DNA from: Labrys sp. KNU-23 | GTDB taxonomy: Bacteria > Pseudomonadota > Alphaproteobacteria > Rhizobiales > Labraceae | Direction: 5' to 3' | Length of the DNA: 64,000 bases | Assembly: GCF_008330945.1 (NCBI RefSeq) | Contig: NZ_CP043489.1 | Location: forward strand, 1,488,001-1,552,000 | Shown here: piece by piece, positions 36,232-44,259 of the stretch | Layout: each line of letters opens with the position of its first letter | How positions within the stretch are numbered: position 1 is the first letter of the stretch | The notes under the pieces: model-generated | Databases searched by the model: none | Seen by the model: only the letters and a program-made list of their open reading frames with translations | Told to the model about the DNA's origin: nothing | Translations under genes and position numbers: made by a program

Positions 36232-36313
36232 CCTCCCTGGAACGCGAACATCTCAGCAATGTGCCTTCATGTCGCGACGTCCGCCTCGGGAAGCGTCGCA
36301 CGCCAGGGAGAGG
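36232..36313. repeat. Second copy of the repeat seen at 1400-1459
   Basis: It begins CCTCCCTGGAACGCGAACAT, matching CCTCCTTGGAGCGCGGACTT at 1397, and both continue CTCAGC and, a little later, CATGTCGCG. The outer ends CCTCCCTGG and CCAGGGAG pair with each other. It lies between the divergent GNAT and soxR genes. Confidence 0.55.
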
Positions 36314-36344
36314 CTCTATCGCACGCCAACGGATCTCGCTACAC

Positions 36345-36362
36345 CCTCAACTATAATTGAGG
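36345..36362. promoter_or_regulatory. SoxR box upstream of soxR
   Basis: CCTCAA-CTATAA-TTGAGG is an 18-bp dyad that matches the SoxR consensus CCTCAAGTTAACTTGAGG in both arms. It lies 11 bp before the soxR start and includes a perfect TATAAT at 36352, so SoxR probably represses its own gene here. Confidence 0.85.
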
Positions 36363-36372
36363 TTCTTGAATC

Positions 36373-36828
36373 ATGGCAGAAGTCACCGTCAAGCAGCCCC
36401 TCCGCGTGGGCGATGTTGCCAAACGTAGCGGCATCGCCGTCTCTACCATCCATTTCTACGAGACCAAGGGCCTGATCGAGGGTTGGCGCAGCGCCGGCAA
36501 TCAGCGGCGCTATCATCGCGCCGTGCTGCGCCGCATCGCCATCATCCGCATTGCCCAGCGCGCCGGTATCCCGCTGGCGGTGATTCGCGAGGCGCTGGCG
36601 GATCTGCCGCACGACCATGTCCCCAATGCACGTGACTGGCAGCGTTTCACCGATGCCTGGAAAGGCATGCTCGAGGAGAGGATCATTGGCCTTACCCAGT
36701 TGCGCGACCAGATCGCCAGTTGCATCGGCTGCGGCTGCCTGTCGTTGGAGGAATGCCCGCTGCGCAATCCCGACGACGAACTCTCCAGGCAAGGATCCGG
36801 GCCCAGATGCTTGATATCCAAGCGATAA
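36373..36828 (+). CDS. soxR: Redox-sensitive transcriptional activator SoxR
   Basis: A 151-aa MerR-family protein. The DNA-binding N-terminus is RVGDVAKRSGIAVSTIHFYETKGLI (residues 11-35). The [2Fe-2S] cluster ligands are Cys117, Cys120, Cys122 and Cys128 in CIGCGCLSLEEC, exactly the SoxR C-x2-C-x-C-x5-C spacing. It senses redox-cycling compounds. Two SoxR boxes in this window (36345 and 36886) mark autoregulation and one target unit (a 41-codon ORF and a doxX-like gene). Confidence 0.96.
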   Translation: MAEVTVKQPLRVGDVAKRSGIAVSTIHFYETKGLIEGWRSAGNQRRYHRAVLRRIAIIRIAQRAGIPLAVIREALADLPHDHVPNARDWQRFTDAWKGMLEERIIGLTQLRDQIASCIGCGCLSLEECPLRNPDDELSRQGSGPRCLISKR

Positions 36829-36881
36829 GGCCGATCGGGAGCGACGAAACGCCGCTCCCGATTCCAGCCGCACAACGCCTC

Positions 36882-36912
36882 TTGATCTCAACCATGATTG
36901 AGGTTCTATAAA
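36882..36912 (+). promoter_or_regulatory. SoxR-type promoter with 19-bp spacer
   Basis: A sox box TCTCAA-CCATGA-TTGAGG (36886-36903) lies between a -35-like TTGATC (36882-36887) and a -10-like TATAAA (36907-36912). The 19-bp spacer is the hallmark of promoters activated by MerR-family proteins. It reads toward the small ORF at 36955 and the doxX-like gene. Confidence 0.8.
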
Positions 36913-36954
36913 TCCTGTCGGCAAGCGACCGCGGTCGCATCAGGAGAGCCGACA

Positions 36955-37080
36955 GTGCACGACACCATCGATGACAAGACCCAGCCGCCGGGCCGCTGCG
37001 ACCTGCCCAGCGGTCGCAACAGGCTTCATGCCCCCAGCATCGCATCGGGCAGGTTCTGCCTCGCCAGCGGGAAAGCCTGA
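36955..37080 (+). CDS. Small ORF of 41 codons, first gene of the SoxR-controlled unit
   Basis: It starts with GTG 8 nt after AGGAG and ends 3 bp before the doxX-like start, so translation may be coupled. The peptide (MHDTIDDKTQPPGRCDLPSG and then NRLHAPSIASGRFCLASGKA) has two Cys, no signal peptide and no membrane segment. I recognise no family. It may be a real small protein or a leader peptide. Support is the good ribosome site, the position just behind a SoxR promoter, and the tight junction with the next gene. Confidence 0.5.
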   Translation: MHDTIDDKTQPPGRCDLPSGRNRLHAPSIASGRFCLASGKA

Positions 37081-37083
37081 GCC

Positions 37084-37530
37084 ATGTCGCATGTCATTGC
37101 CGCGATCCTCGGCTCGACCGCCTTCCTGGTATTTGCCCGCATCCTGCTGACCTTCGTGTTCTGGTCCAGCGGGCTCGCCAAGCTGATCGACTTCAACGCC
37201 AATGCGGCCATCATGGAGAGCTTCGGCCTCAGGCCGGGCTGGCTGATCAATGCGGCCACCCTCGTCCTGCAGCTCGGCGCCTCGGCGGCGATCATCCTCA
37301 ATCGCGGTGCCTGGCTGGCGGCAAGCGCCCTCGCCGTCTTCACCTTGCTCACCATCCCGCTGGTCCATCCCTTCTGGACCAAGACGGGCGAAGAGGCCTT
37401 GCGCGACCTCACGGTGGCGCTCGAACATCTCTCCCTCATCGGTGGCCTGGCTCTGGCCGCCATCCTCGCGCGCCGGACGCCGTCAACCGTTCCGGCTTCG
37501 GCTCAGGCCGCACCGAGGCGTTCGAGATAG
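37084..37530 (+). CDS. DoxX family membrane protein
   Basis: A 148-aa inner-membrane protein with four hydrophobic segments. The DoxX pattern is visible: ARILLTFVFWSSGLAKLIDFNANAAIMESFGL, LQLGASAAIILNRGAWLAASALAVFTLLTIPLVHPFW. DoxX-like proteins are tied to respiratory or thiol redox stress. The upstream SoxR promoter fits that. Its 3' end overlaps the convergent TetR gene by 28 bp. Confidence 0.88.
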   Translation: MSHVIAAILGSTAFLVFARILLTFVFWSSGLAKLIDFNANAAIMESFGLRPGWLINAATLVLQLGASAAIILNRGAWLAASALAVFTLLTIPLVHPFWTKTGEEALRDLTVALEHLSLIGGLALAAILARRTPSTVPASAQAAPRRSR

Positions 37531-38135
37531 ACGCACAACATGTTGGCCATGGCATCTGAGTAGGCTTCGATCTCGGATGGCGTTCGAGGGCTTTCCGAAA
37601 ACTGCTTGCCCACCGCACTCAATGTCGCCGTGATGAGGTCGCCGGCCAGGGTTCGTGTCGTCTCAGTAGCCTTGGGCAGCGCCTCCCGCATGAAGGCCTC
37701 GACGACGCCGTCCCCCGCCGCCCTGGCTGCCTCCGCTTCGGGTGCGTCGCGATAGAGCGGCGCCGCATCGTTGAGGGCCACGCGTACCGCGGCCTCGTCG
37801 CATTCGGAGCGGATGAAGGCATGGACGACAATACGCAGCCTTTCGAGCGGCGGCTTGGCGCTATCCTGCAGGATGGCGCGCAGCAGCTCGCTCGTCTGCC
37901 GCCATTCGTCACTCTGGAGCCGGAAGAGGATCGCCGCCTTGTTGGGAAAATATTGATAGAGCGAGCCGACGCTGACGCCAGCCTTCTCAGCCACCCGCGC
38001 AGTGGTGAAGCGCTGCGCGCCTTCCTGGCGCAAAACCTGAATGGCAGCCTCCAATATCGCGGCGACCAGCTCGGTCGAGCGGGTCTGCCGAGGCTGTTTT
38101 CGTGAGGAAACGCAAGAGTTTCGACGATCGGTCAT
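37503..38135 (-). CDS. TetR-family transcriptional regulator
   Basis: A 210-aa protein. The DNA-binding helix-turn-helix is typical (ELVAAILEAAIQVLRQEGAQRFTTARVAEKAGVSVGSLYQYFPNKAAIL, residues ~22-70). The C-terminal half is a TetR ligand domain. The start is ATG 38135; the frame extends upstream across the next promoter and that part is rejected. It is divergent from the O-methyltransferase gene, with a dyad at 38166-38179 between them, and probably represses it. Confidence 0.9.
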   Translation of the reverse strand: MTDRRNSCVSSRKQPRQTRSTELVAAILEAAIQVLRQEGAQRFTTARVAEKAGVSVGSLYQYFPNKAAILFRLQSDEWRQTSELLRAILQDSAKPPLERLRIVVHAFIRSECDEAAVRVALNDAAPLYRDAPEAEAARAAGDGVVEAFMREALPKATETTRTLAGDLITATLSAVGKQFSESPRTPSEIEAYSDAMANMLCVYLERLGAA

Positions 38136-38165
38136 CGGGATAGGCGCCAATGCGAATAGTGAATG

Positions 38166-38179
38166 CGACGAATTAGTCG
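38166..38179. promoter_or_regulatory. 14-bp dyad, candidate TetR operator
   Basis: CGAC-GAATTA-GTCG is symmetric at 12 of 14 positions and lies 31 bp before the TetR start and 50 bp before the methyltransferase start. Confidence 0.5.
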
Positions 38180-38228
38180 TATTTTTGGTCCGGCGCAAGA
38201 ATGCGTTTTTCCCAAACCGGAGCCTACC

Positions 38229-38894
38229 ATGACCACCCTGACCAGCGCCCCGCTTGCGCTCCTGCTGGACCGCCTGTTCGAAGAGGCCGACGCCACCCCG
38301 CCGGCAGCGATCCCCGCCGTGGCGGAACTCTCCCGCCCGGAGCGCGAGCGCCTGATGCGCAGCAAGACCGAATATCTCGACCTTTACGGCCGGCTGAAGG
38401 ACCTGCCGCTCGCCGTTTCGCGCGAAACCGGCCTGCTGCTCTATATGCTGGCCCGCAGTTGCCGGGCACAGGCGATCGTCGAATTCGGGACTTCGTTCGG
38501 CATCTCGACCCTGCATCTGGCCGCGGCGCTGCGGGACAATGGCGGCGGCCGTCTGATCACCAGCGAGTTCGAGCCGTCCAAGCTGGAACGGGCCCGGCAG
38601 AACCTCGCCGCCGGCGGCGTGCTCGATCTCGTCGAGATCCGGGAAGGCGATGCTCTGCGCACGCTGAGCATCGACCTGCCCGAGGCGATCGATCTGGTCC
38701 TGCTCGACGGTGCCAAGGCCCTCTACCCGGAGATCCTCGATCTGCTGGAGAGTCGGCTCAGGCCCGGCGCCCTCATCGTCGCCGACAATGCCGACTACAG
38801 CCCCGACTATCTCGCCCGCGTGCGCTCGCCGGCCCAGGGTTATCTATCGACGCCCTTCGGCGAGGACGTCGAGCTCTCGATGCGGATCGGCTGA
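38229..38894 (+). CDS. SAM-dependent O-methyltransferase (class I, family 3-like)
   Basis: A 221-aa protein. The SAM motif is VEFGTSFGISTLHLAAAL (residues ~86-103), followed by LITSEFEPSKLERARQNL (acidic ribose contact) and IDLVLLDGAKALYPEILDLL. The metal-site DNADYSP is present at VADNADYSPDYL. It resembles catechol or caffeoyl-CoA type O-methyltransferases. It is divergent from TetR, so induction by the substrate is likely. Substrate unknown. Confidence 0.88.
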   Translation: MTTLTSAPLALLLDRLFEEADATPPAAIPAVAELSRPERERLMRSKTEYLDLYGRLKDLPLAVSRETGLLLYMLARSCRAQAIVEFGTSFGISTLHLAAALRDNGGGRLITSEFEPSKLERARQNLAAGGVLDLVEIREGDALRTLSIDLPEAIDLVLLDGAKALYPEILDLLESRLRPGALIVADNADYSPDYLARVRSPAQGYLSTPFGEDVELSMRIG

Positions 38895-39104
38895 GTCCGC
38901 TGCCCACGCCGCAAGGCATCGGGAACACCCCAAGTGGGCTGGAGGTGAACCTCCGGCCCCTCCAGCGCTTCCTGTCGCAAGCGGCAGCACATCAGGGCGC
39001 CGACATCTCGCCCGGCCAGCCGCGACGTGATGGCAGATTGCCGAGCCGGCAAATTGCAAGCACGATACCGCTAGAACCCGTGCAGCGCTCGACAGGTCGA
39101 AACG

Positions 39105-39554
39105 ATGCAACAGCAGCTTCCCACCGTTTACCAGCAATTGGGCGGCGAAGACGGTATCTCCCGCCTTGTCGATTTGTTCTACGACATCGTCGAGCAGGAT
39201 CCGGCAGCGGCTGCCCTCCATGTCCTGCATCTCGACGGCCATGGCGTCGCTCATTCCCGGGTCGAGCAGACCCGCTTCCTGATGGGCTTCTTCGGGGGAC
39301 CCCGCCTCTATGTCGAGTTTCACGGGCATTCGGACGTTCGCGCCATCCATGCCCATGTGCCTGTTACGGCCGAGACCCGCGACATCTGGATCCGCAGCAT
39401 GGACAAGGCGTTCGACCGGGCCGGCCTGCCGCCGGAGGTGAAGAAGAGGGCCATGAAGGCCCTCAGCACGGCGGCTCATCTGGTGCACGACGTCAATCCG
39501 CTGCGTATTCACAGCGAGGCAGCCGCCGATCGAACGGGTTCAAATCCGTCCTAA
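39105..39554 (+). CDS. Group 2 truncated hemoglobin
   Basis: A 149-aa heme protein: VYQQLGGEDGISRLVDLFYDIVEQDPAAAAL opens the 2-on-2 globin fold; GGPRLYVEFHGHSDVRAIHAHVPV gives the proximal His (~82); TRDIWIRSMDKAFDRAGL has the G8 Trp (~95) typical of group 2. It may bind O2 or NO. The stop codon TAA at 39552-39554 is formed by the insertion of the IS5-family element; before insertion it would have read TAG, so the protein end is unchanged. Any genes once co-transcribed downstream are now separated by the IS. Confidence 0.9.
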   Translation: MQQQLPTVYQQLGGEDGISRLVDLFYDIVEQDPAAAALHVLHLDGHGVAHSRVEQTRFLMGFFGGPRLYVEFHGHSDVRAIHAHVPVTAETRDIWIRSMDKAFDRAGLPPEVKKRAMKALSTAAHLVHDVNPLRIHSEAAADRTGSNPS

Positions 39555-40367
39555 GGGGTGTGGGGATTCACAAACGAGGAGCAATGTGCTTCAAGCTTTG
39601 AATGGATCGCTATGTTTTGACGGACGCCCAATGGGCGAAGATTGAGCCTCATTGCCTTGGCAAGGCGAGGGACCCCGGGCGCAGTGGCAGCGATAATCGC
39701 CTGTTTATCGAGGCTGTTTTGTGGATTGTGCGCACGAGCAGCCCCTGGCGGGATCTTCCGGCTCAATTTGGCAACTGGAGCACAGCTTTTCGGCGCTTCA
39801 GCGACTGGCGCAAGGCCGATGTCTTCGTGAAGATCTTCCAAGCCTGTAGCGATGAACCAGATATGGAATACGCCATGGTCGATGCCACTATCGTCAAGGT
39901 CCACCGTCACGGACAGGGCGCAAAAGGGGGACTCAGAGCCAGGCCATAGGCCGTTCCAAAGGCGGCATGACCACCAAGATCCTGGCACTTACCGACGCCT
40001 TGGGCAATCTCGTGCGCTTCGAACTCCTGCCCGGACATCGCTTCGACACTGTTGGAATAGAGCCCCTCCTCAAAGGCGTCGATTTCGGTGGCCTGATCGC
40101 CGACAAGGCCTTCGATAGCGATCGCATTATTGCCGATCTCAACAAGCGCGGCGCCAAAATCGTCATCTCCCAGCATTCCAGGCGAGCACAGCCGCTCAAG
40201 CTCGACCGCGAACTCTACAAATGGCGACATCTCATCGAGAACTTCTTCTGCAAGCTCAAGGAATTCAAACGCATTGCCATGCGCGCCGACAAAACAGACC
40301 AAAGCTTTTCAGCCATCATCTATCTCGCCGCCGCCGTCATAAATTCACGATGAATCCCCACAAGCCT
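39554..40367 (+). mobile_element. IS5-family (IS427-group-like) insertion sequence, about 814 bp
   Basis: The ends are inverted repeats of 17 bp (39554-39570 and 40351-40367) with 15 matches; outer bases read AGG...CCT. A TA duplication flanks it (39552-39553 and 40368-40369). Length, 2-bp TA target duplication and a two-frame transposase joined by an A-G slippery run fit the IS427 group. Only one copy is present in this window. Confidence 0.88.
39602..40353 (+). CDS. IS5-family transposase, two frames joined by a -1 programmed frameshift
   Basis: The first frame (39602-39949) carries the DUF4096-like N-terminus (LTDAQWAKIEPHCLGKARDPGRSG; VLWIVRTSSPWRDLPAQFG) and the first catalytic Asp (MVDATIVKVHRHGQGAKGG). 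At CAAAAGGGGG (39921-39930) a -1 shift continues as GGTQSQAIGRSKGGMTTKIL into the second frame, which holds the second Asp (ADKAFDSD) and the Glu (ENFFCKLKEFKRIAMR). The joined product is about 250 aa. Both frames are intact, so the element may be active. Confidence 0.88.
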
Positions 40368-40369
40368 TA

Positions 40370-40470
40370 GAGCAAAGCGCGTTCAGGTGTGAACGCTTGT
40401 TTGCTCTAACTCCTTGGTTCGACGCGTCTTTGCGATTTGAGGCGATTCAATCAAATCACAAAACGCTATA
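40370..40470 (+). repeat. Dispersed two-hairpin intergenic repeat, copy 5 of 6
   Basis: This is the best-preserved copy. GAGCAAAGCGCGTTCAGGTG is followed by GAACGCTTGTTTGCTC (first hairpin), then GGTTCGACGCGTCTTTGCGA and a second hairpin TTTGCGATTTGA / TCAAATCACAAA. It begins right at the IS target site. Confidence 0.8.
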
Positions 40471-40482
40471 GAGCGCGCCTTT

Positions 40483-41145
40483 TCAGCCGAAGCTCAGCTT
40501 GCTCTTTTGCTGGCCGCCCGTCTCGAAATTCGCGGGATCCAGCCAAGCCTCGTAGCCCGCCTTCAGGCGCGGCCATTCCCCGTCGATGATCGAGAACCAG
40601 GCCGTGTCGCGGTTCTGGCCCTTGGCCACCATGTGCTGGCGGAAGACGCCCTCGAAGGTGAAGCCGAACCGGGTCGCAGCACGTTTGGACGGTTCGTTGA
40701 GATTGTGGCACTTCCATTCGAAGCGGCGATAGCCGAGCGTCTCGAAGGCATGGCGGGCGAAGAGATAGAGGGCTTCCGTCGCCACGCGCGTACGAGCGAT
40801 CGCCGGGCCCCAGAGGATGCTGCCGATCTCGATGACGCCATGCACGGGGTCAATCCGCATCAGGGCCTGGCGACCCTCGGCCTTGCCGCTCGCCTTGTCG
40901 ATGACCGCGAAGAACATCGGATCCGCCGTCGAGGACGCCTTGTCGAGCCAGGCCGAGAAGTCGGCGGCATCGCCCGGAACCCCCTCGAACAGATAGCGGA
41001 AGCGCCCGTCGGCCCCCGGTTCCTGGGCCGAATGCAGGAGGTCGGCGCCATGGCGCACCGGATCGAGCGGCTCCAGGCGGGCATAGCGTCCATCGAGCAC
41101 GACGCGCTCAGGGCGCGGCACGCCCTTCCAGGTCGACAGGTCCAT
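40483..41145 (-). CDS. GNAT family N-acetyltransferase (RimJ/RimL type)
   Basis: A 220-aa protein. The N-terminus RYARLEPLDPVRHGADLLHS and FFAVIDKASGKAEGRQALMRIDPVHGVIEIGSILWGPAIARTRVATEALYLFARHAFETLGYRRFEWKCHNLNEPSKRAATRFGF region place it in the Acetyltransf_3 group. The start ATG 41145 has AAGGA 6 nt upstream; the longer frame lacks this. The substrate could be a protein N-terminus or a small amine. Confidence 0.9.
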   Translation of the reverse strand: MDLSTWKGVPRPERVVLDGRYARLEPLDPVRHGADLLHSAQEPGADGRFRYLFEGVPGDAADFSAWLDKASSTADPMFFAVIDKASGKAEGRQALMRIDPVHGVIEIGSILWGPAIARTRVATEALYLFARHAFETLGYRRFEWKCHNLNEPSKRAATRFGFTFEGVFRQHMVAKGQNRDTAWFSIIDGEWPRLKAGYEAWLDPANFETGGQQKSKLSFG

Positions 41146-41223
41146 CGATTGTCCTTCACGCACTGCGATCGTGGATCCGCTCACGCCGATTCCGATCTAT
41201 CCCTCAACGATCAGATGATCGTA

Positions 41224-41922
41224 TTATTGCGGCGTCGCGATGCGTTGTTCAAGCGAAAGCACCTGCTGGCGTACCACGCCGGACAGGGCCTTGGAGGAGG
41301 CGACCGAGGTGAAGTCCGTATCGGGGTGGGGCACATTGCTGGCGCCGCGGAACACCTTGAGGCCATCCGGCATCACCACGATGTCGCCGTTGCGCAAAGT
41401 GGGATCGACCGAGATCGGGATCTGCGGCAGGCCGCGCGCATTGGACTGGCAGGTGCAGGCCGGATTCTCATTGTCACGGAAGGCATAGGCGGTAGGCAAG
41501 GCGGTGTAGAGCGCGCCTGATTTGTCGACGGCCGATTCAATTGCCGGCTTGGTGTTGCCGTTGCTGCCATCATTGGAACCGCTGGCCTTGTAGAGCACCA
41601 TCTGGCCACCCGAGCACGAGGCCTCGCACATCGAGCTCTGCATGTCCTCGTCGCGCTGGGAACGAATGAAGCCGGTGGCGAAATAATAGCCGTCGCAGGT
41701 GCGTACGCAGTAGCCCCGCGCCTTGGGGGCGCTGACCACGGGCGCGGGCGCCGGCCGGGCGCGCTGCTGTTGCTGCTGCTGTTGCTGTGGCACCGGTGCC
41801 GGGGCAGGCCGCGACTCCTGGCGTGGCCGGAACAGGAAGTCGAACAGGCCAGCCTGAGCGCTGCCACCCACGGCGACCGTCAGGAGCAATCCGGCGGCAA
41901 GGGGGGCGGCAAGCCGGGTCAT
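41224..41922 (-). CDS. DUF2865 family exported protein
   Basis: A 232-aa secreted protein with a signal peptide (MTRLAAPLAAGLLLTVAVGG region, cut after GSAQA). It has a Pro- and Gln-rich linker with eight consecutive Gln, then the DUF2865 core YCVRTCDGYYFATGFIRSQRDEDMQSSMCEASC, and CTCQSNARGLPQIPI, with Cys pairs likely forming disulfides. The family is found mainly in Hyphomicrobiales and has no known function. The start codon at 41922 lies inside one arm of a perfect hairpin (41913-41961), which may restrict translation. Confidence 0.88.
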   Translation of the reverse strand: MTRLAAPLAAGLLLTVAVGGSAQAGLFDFLFRPRQESRPAPAPVPQQQQQQQQRARPAPAPVVSAPKARGYCVRTCDGYYFATGFIRSQRDEDMQSSMCEASCSGGQMVLYKASGSNDGSNGNTKPAIESAVDKSGALYTALPTAYAFRDNENPACTCQSNARGLPQIPISVDPTLRNGDIVVMPDGLKVFRGASNVPHPDTDFTSVASSKALSGVVRQQVLSLEQRIATPQ

Positions 41923-42026
41923 CCCTGATCGGGCCCGAAGACTGATCAGGGATGACCCGGCGGATTTCAAGAACGTGCAGAATTTCCGTACCTGGCCCAT
42001 TCCCGAGTCAGGTACGGAAATTCTGC
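41913..42026. promoter_or_regulatory. Two tandem perfect 18-bp hairpins at the 5' end of the DUF2865 gene
   Basis: First hairpin: 41913-41930 with 41944-41961, loop 13 nt, covering the likely start codon. Second: 41977-41994 with 42009-42026, loop 14 nt, just upstream. Both stems are exact. Their sequences differ, so this is not a simple duplication. Confidence 0.7.
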
Positions 42027-42070
42027 GTGGGCGTTTCAAGGTCATGGCACGGGTCCTGGCAGAACGTGAA

Positions 42071-42090
42071 GGGCCGGCAACGACCGGCCC
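42071..42090 (-). terminator. GC-rich hairpin downstream of the dehydratase gene
   Basis: GGGCCGG (42071-42077) pairs with CCGGCCC (42084-42090) around 6 nt. It lies 55 bp past the dehydratase stop on the minus strand, with only a weak T-rich tail. Confidence 0.45.
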
Positions 42091-42122
42091 CGCCTTCTAT
42101 GCGAGCATCCCGTCAAAATCAT

Positions 42123-42145
42123 GTCGGTGACATCTTGTCACCGAC
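42123..42145 (-). terminator. Hairpin at the dehydratase stop codon
   Basis: GTCGGTGACA (42123-42132) and TGTCACCGAC (42136-42145) form a perfect 10-bp stem with a 3-nt loop. On the minus strand it begins in the stop codon and is followed by ATGATTTTGA, so it may be a terminator. Confidence 0.6.
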
Positions 42146-43947
42146 TAGTGATTGTCGCGCGGGACCCCATAGGTCTGGGCGACCTTCTGATACTTGACCG
42201 CGGGCTTGAGCACCATACCGTCGCCGAGCTGATCCACCATGGCACGCTGGATTTCCTGCCAGGGCGTCTGGCTCGGCGCATAGTGGAAGCCGCCCGCCGC
42301 GGCGAGATCGGCCCGGCGCTTGGCCAGATCCTCGTCGGAGATCAGGATGTTGGCCTCGCCCTTGTTGAGGTCGATACGCACCCGATCACCTGTCTGCAGG
42401 ATCGCGAGCCCGCCGCCCGCCGCCGCTTCCGGCGAGGCATTGAGGATGGAGGGCGAGCCCGACGTGCCCGACTGGCGCCCGTCGCCGATGCAAGGCAGCG
42501 AGGTGATGCCGCGCTTGATCAGGGCTGCCGGAGGCTGCATGTTCACCACTTCGGCCGCGCCGGGATAGCCGATCGGCCCGGTGCCGCGGATGAACAGCAT
42601 GCAGTGCTCGTCGATGCCGAGCGAGGGATCCTCGATGCGGTGGTGGTAGTCCTCGGGCCCTTCGAACACGATGGCCCGGCCTTCGAAGGCGCCGGGGTTC
42701 TTGGGATCTGCGAGATAGCGATCGTGGAACTCCTTGGAGATCACGCTGGTCTTCATGATCGCCGAATCGAACAGATTGCCCGAGAGCACGATGAAGCCGG
42801 CATCCTGAACCAGCGCGGTGTCGAAGCTGCGGATCACGTCCGGCAGTTCGATCTTGGCATCCTTGCAGTTCTCGCCGATCGACTTGCCGTTCACGGTGAG
42901 CGCATTCTCGTGGATGAGTTTGTGCTTCATCAGTTCATTGACCACCGCCGGCACGCCGCCGGCATGCTGGTAGTCCTCGCCGAGATATTTGCCGGCCGGC
43001 TGCAGGTTCACCAGGAGCGGCACCTTGTGGCCGATGGTCTGCCAGTCACGGATGTCGAGTTCGACGCCGATATGGCGGGCGATGGCGTTGATGTGGATCG
43101 GCGCATTGGTGGAGCCGCCGATGGCCGAATTGACCACGATGACGTTTTCGAAGGCCTCGCGCGTCATGATGTCGGAAGGCTTGAGGTCCTCATGCACCAT
43201 GTCGACGATGCGCTTGCCGGTCTCGTAGGAGATCTGCTGGCGCTCGCGATAGGGCGCCGGAATGGCGGCAGAACCGGGCAGCTGCATGCCGAGCGCCTCG
43301 GCCAGCGAGTTCATGGTGGTGGCGGTGCCCATGGTGTTGCAATAGCCGGTCGAGGGGGCCGACGAGGCCACCATGTCCATGAAGTTCTCGTAGTCGATCT
43401 CGCCGGTGGCGAGCATCTCGCGCGCCTTCCAGACCACCGTGCCCGAGCCGGTGCGCTCGCCATGCCACCAGCCATTGAGCATCGGACCAACCGACAGGGC
43501 AATGGCCGGGATGTTCACGGTGGCCGCTGCCATCAGGCAGGCCGGCGTGGTCTTGTCGCAGCCAATGGTCAGCACCACGCCGTCGATCGGATAGCCGTAG
43601 AGCAGTTCGACCAGGCCGAGATAGGCAAGGTTGCGGTCGAGCGCAGCGCCGGGACGCTTGCCGGTCTCCTGGATCGGATGCACCGGAAACTCGAAGGCGA
43701 TGCCGCCCGCCTCGCGGATGCCCTCGCGCACGCGCTGGGCCAGCACGAGATGGTGGCGGTTGCAGGGGGAAAGGTCCGAGCCGGTCTGGGCGATGCCGAT
43801 GATCGGCTTGCCCGACTGCAATTCCTTGCGGGTCAGGCCGAAATTGAGCTGGCGTTCGATATAGAGCGCGGTCATACCCGGATTGTCCGGATTGTCGTAC
43901 CAGGCCTGCGACCGCAATCTTCTCGTCTTGTTCTTGGTGTCAGCCAT
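42145..43947 (-). CDS. IlvD/Edd family dehydratase, L-arabinonate/D-xylonate dehydratase type
   Basis: A 600-aa enzyme. The Fe-S ligands are visible as Cys62 ([11 protein letters not shown]), Cys130 (GCDKTTPAC) and Cys203 ([14 protein letters not shown]), with Lys132 as the likely carbamylated Mg ligand. The spacing agrees with the sugar-acid dehydratases (in Rhizobium L-arabinonate dehydratase the Cys are, as I recall, 59/127/200), and the length suits that group better than DHAD. It removes water from aldonates to give 2-keto-3-deoxy acids. GGAGG lies before ATG 43947. A KDG-type kinase is 3 kb away. Confidence 0.88.
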   Translation of the reverse strand: MADTKNKTRRLRSQAWYDNPDNPGMTALYIERQLNFGLTRKELQSGKPIIGIAQTGSDLSPCNRHHLVLAQRVREGIREAGGIAFEFPVHPIQETGKRPGAALDRNLAYLGLVELLYGYPIDGVVLTIGCDKTTPACLMAAATVNIPAIALSVGPMLNGWWHGERTGSGTVVWKAREMLATGEIDYENFMDMVASSAPSTGYCNTMGTATTMNSLAEALGMQLPGSAAIPAPYRERQQISYETGKRIVDMVHEDLKPSDIMTREAFENVIVVNSAIGGSTNAPIHINAIARHIGVELDIRDWQTIGHKVPLLVNLQPAGKYLGEDYQHAGGVPAVVNELMKHKLIHENALTVNGKSIGENCKDAKIELPDVIRSFDTALVQDAGFIVLSGNLFDSAIMKTSVISKEFHDRYLADPKNPGAFEGRAIVFEGPEDYHHRIEDPSLGIDEHCMLFIRGTGPIGYPGAAEVVNMQPPAALIKRGITSLPCIGDGRQSGTSGSPSILNASPEAAAGGGLAILQTGDRVRIDLNKGEANILISDEDLAKRRADLAAAGGFHYAPSQTPWQEIQRAMVDQLGDGMVLKPAVKYQKVAQTYGVPRDNH

Positions 43948-44259
43948 GCCAAGCCTCCCTGTCTTTCCTGCCCTGCCTGCGCGATCGGCAGGCAGCAGCC
44001 TTCCTGCAACCAGACGAGTTAACACTTTTGTCAGACTATTCGCAACGCCTAAGCGATGAATAGCAAGGCTGCGGCCCGGACAGAATTTTCCGGTGAGGTC
44101 CATGGACGGGCCTGCCGCAAAACTCCGCCAGCTTTCGATACCCTGCAGGCCCCCCCCCCGGCCATGCCCGCGGCGCGACCAACAGTACTCTACACCCGCC
44201 GCAAGGGCGGTGGGATTACGAATCTCGGCAGGGAACTGACGGAAGGCAGCCGGCGGGAT
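43948..44259. other. 312-bp gap upstream of the dehydratase gene
   Basis: It probably contains the dehydratase promoter. A run of ten C occurs at 44150-44159. No family-supported ORF or strong dyad was seen. Confidence 0.4.

Noticed and set aside
39531-39552. A tRNA T-arm-like sequence (GGTTCAAATCC) at the end of the hemoglobin gene
   Set aside because: The flanking bases do not make the 5-bp T stem and no acceptor or anticodon arm exists nearby; it is coding sequence.
41763-41789. A CTG/TTG trinucleotide run in the DUF2865 gene as a contingency repeat
   Set aside because: It encodes a Gln-rich linker in-frame; changes in copy number would not shift the frame.
42121-44022. A 633-codon plus-strand frame across the dehydratase gene
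   Set aside because: It lies antisense to a gene with intact catalytic residues; the sequence is typical of antisense translation in high-GC DNA.
44150-44159. A run of ten C upstream of the dehydratase gene, possible phase-variable tract
   Set aside because: It is not inside a gene or a clear promoter spacer, so there is no evidence of switching; it may also be a sequencing weak point.
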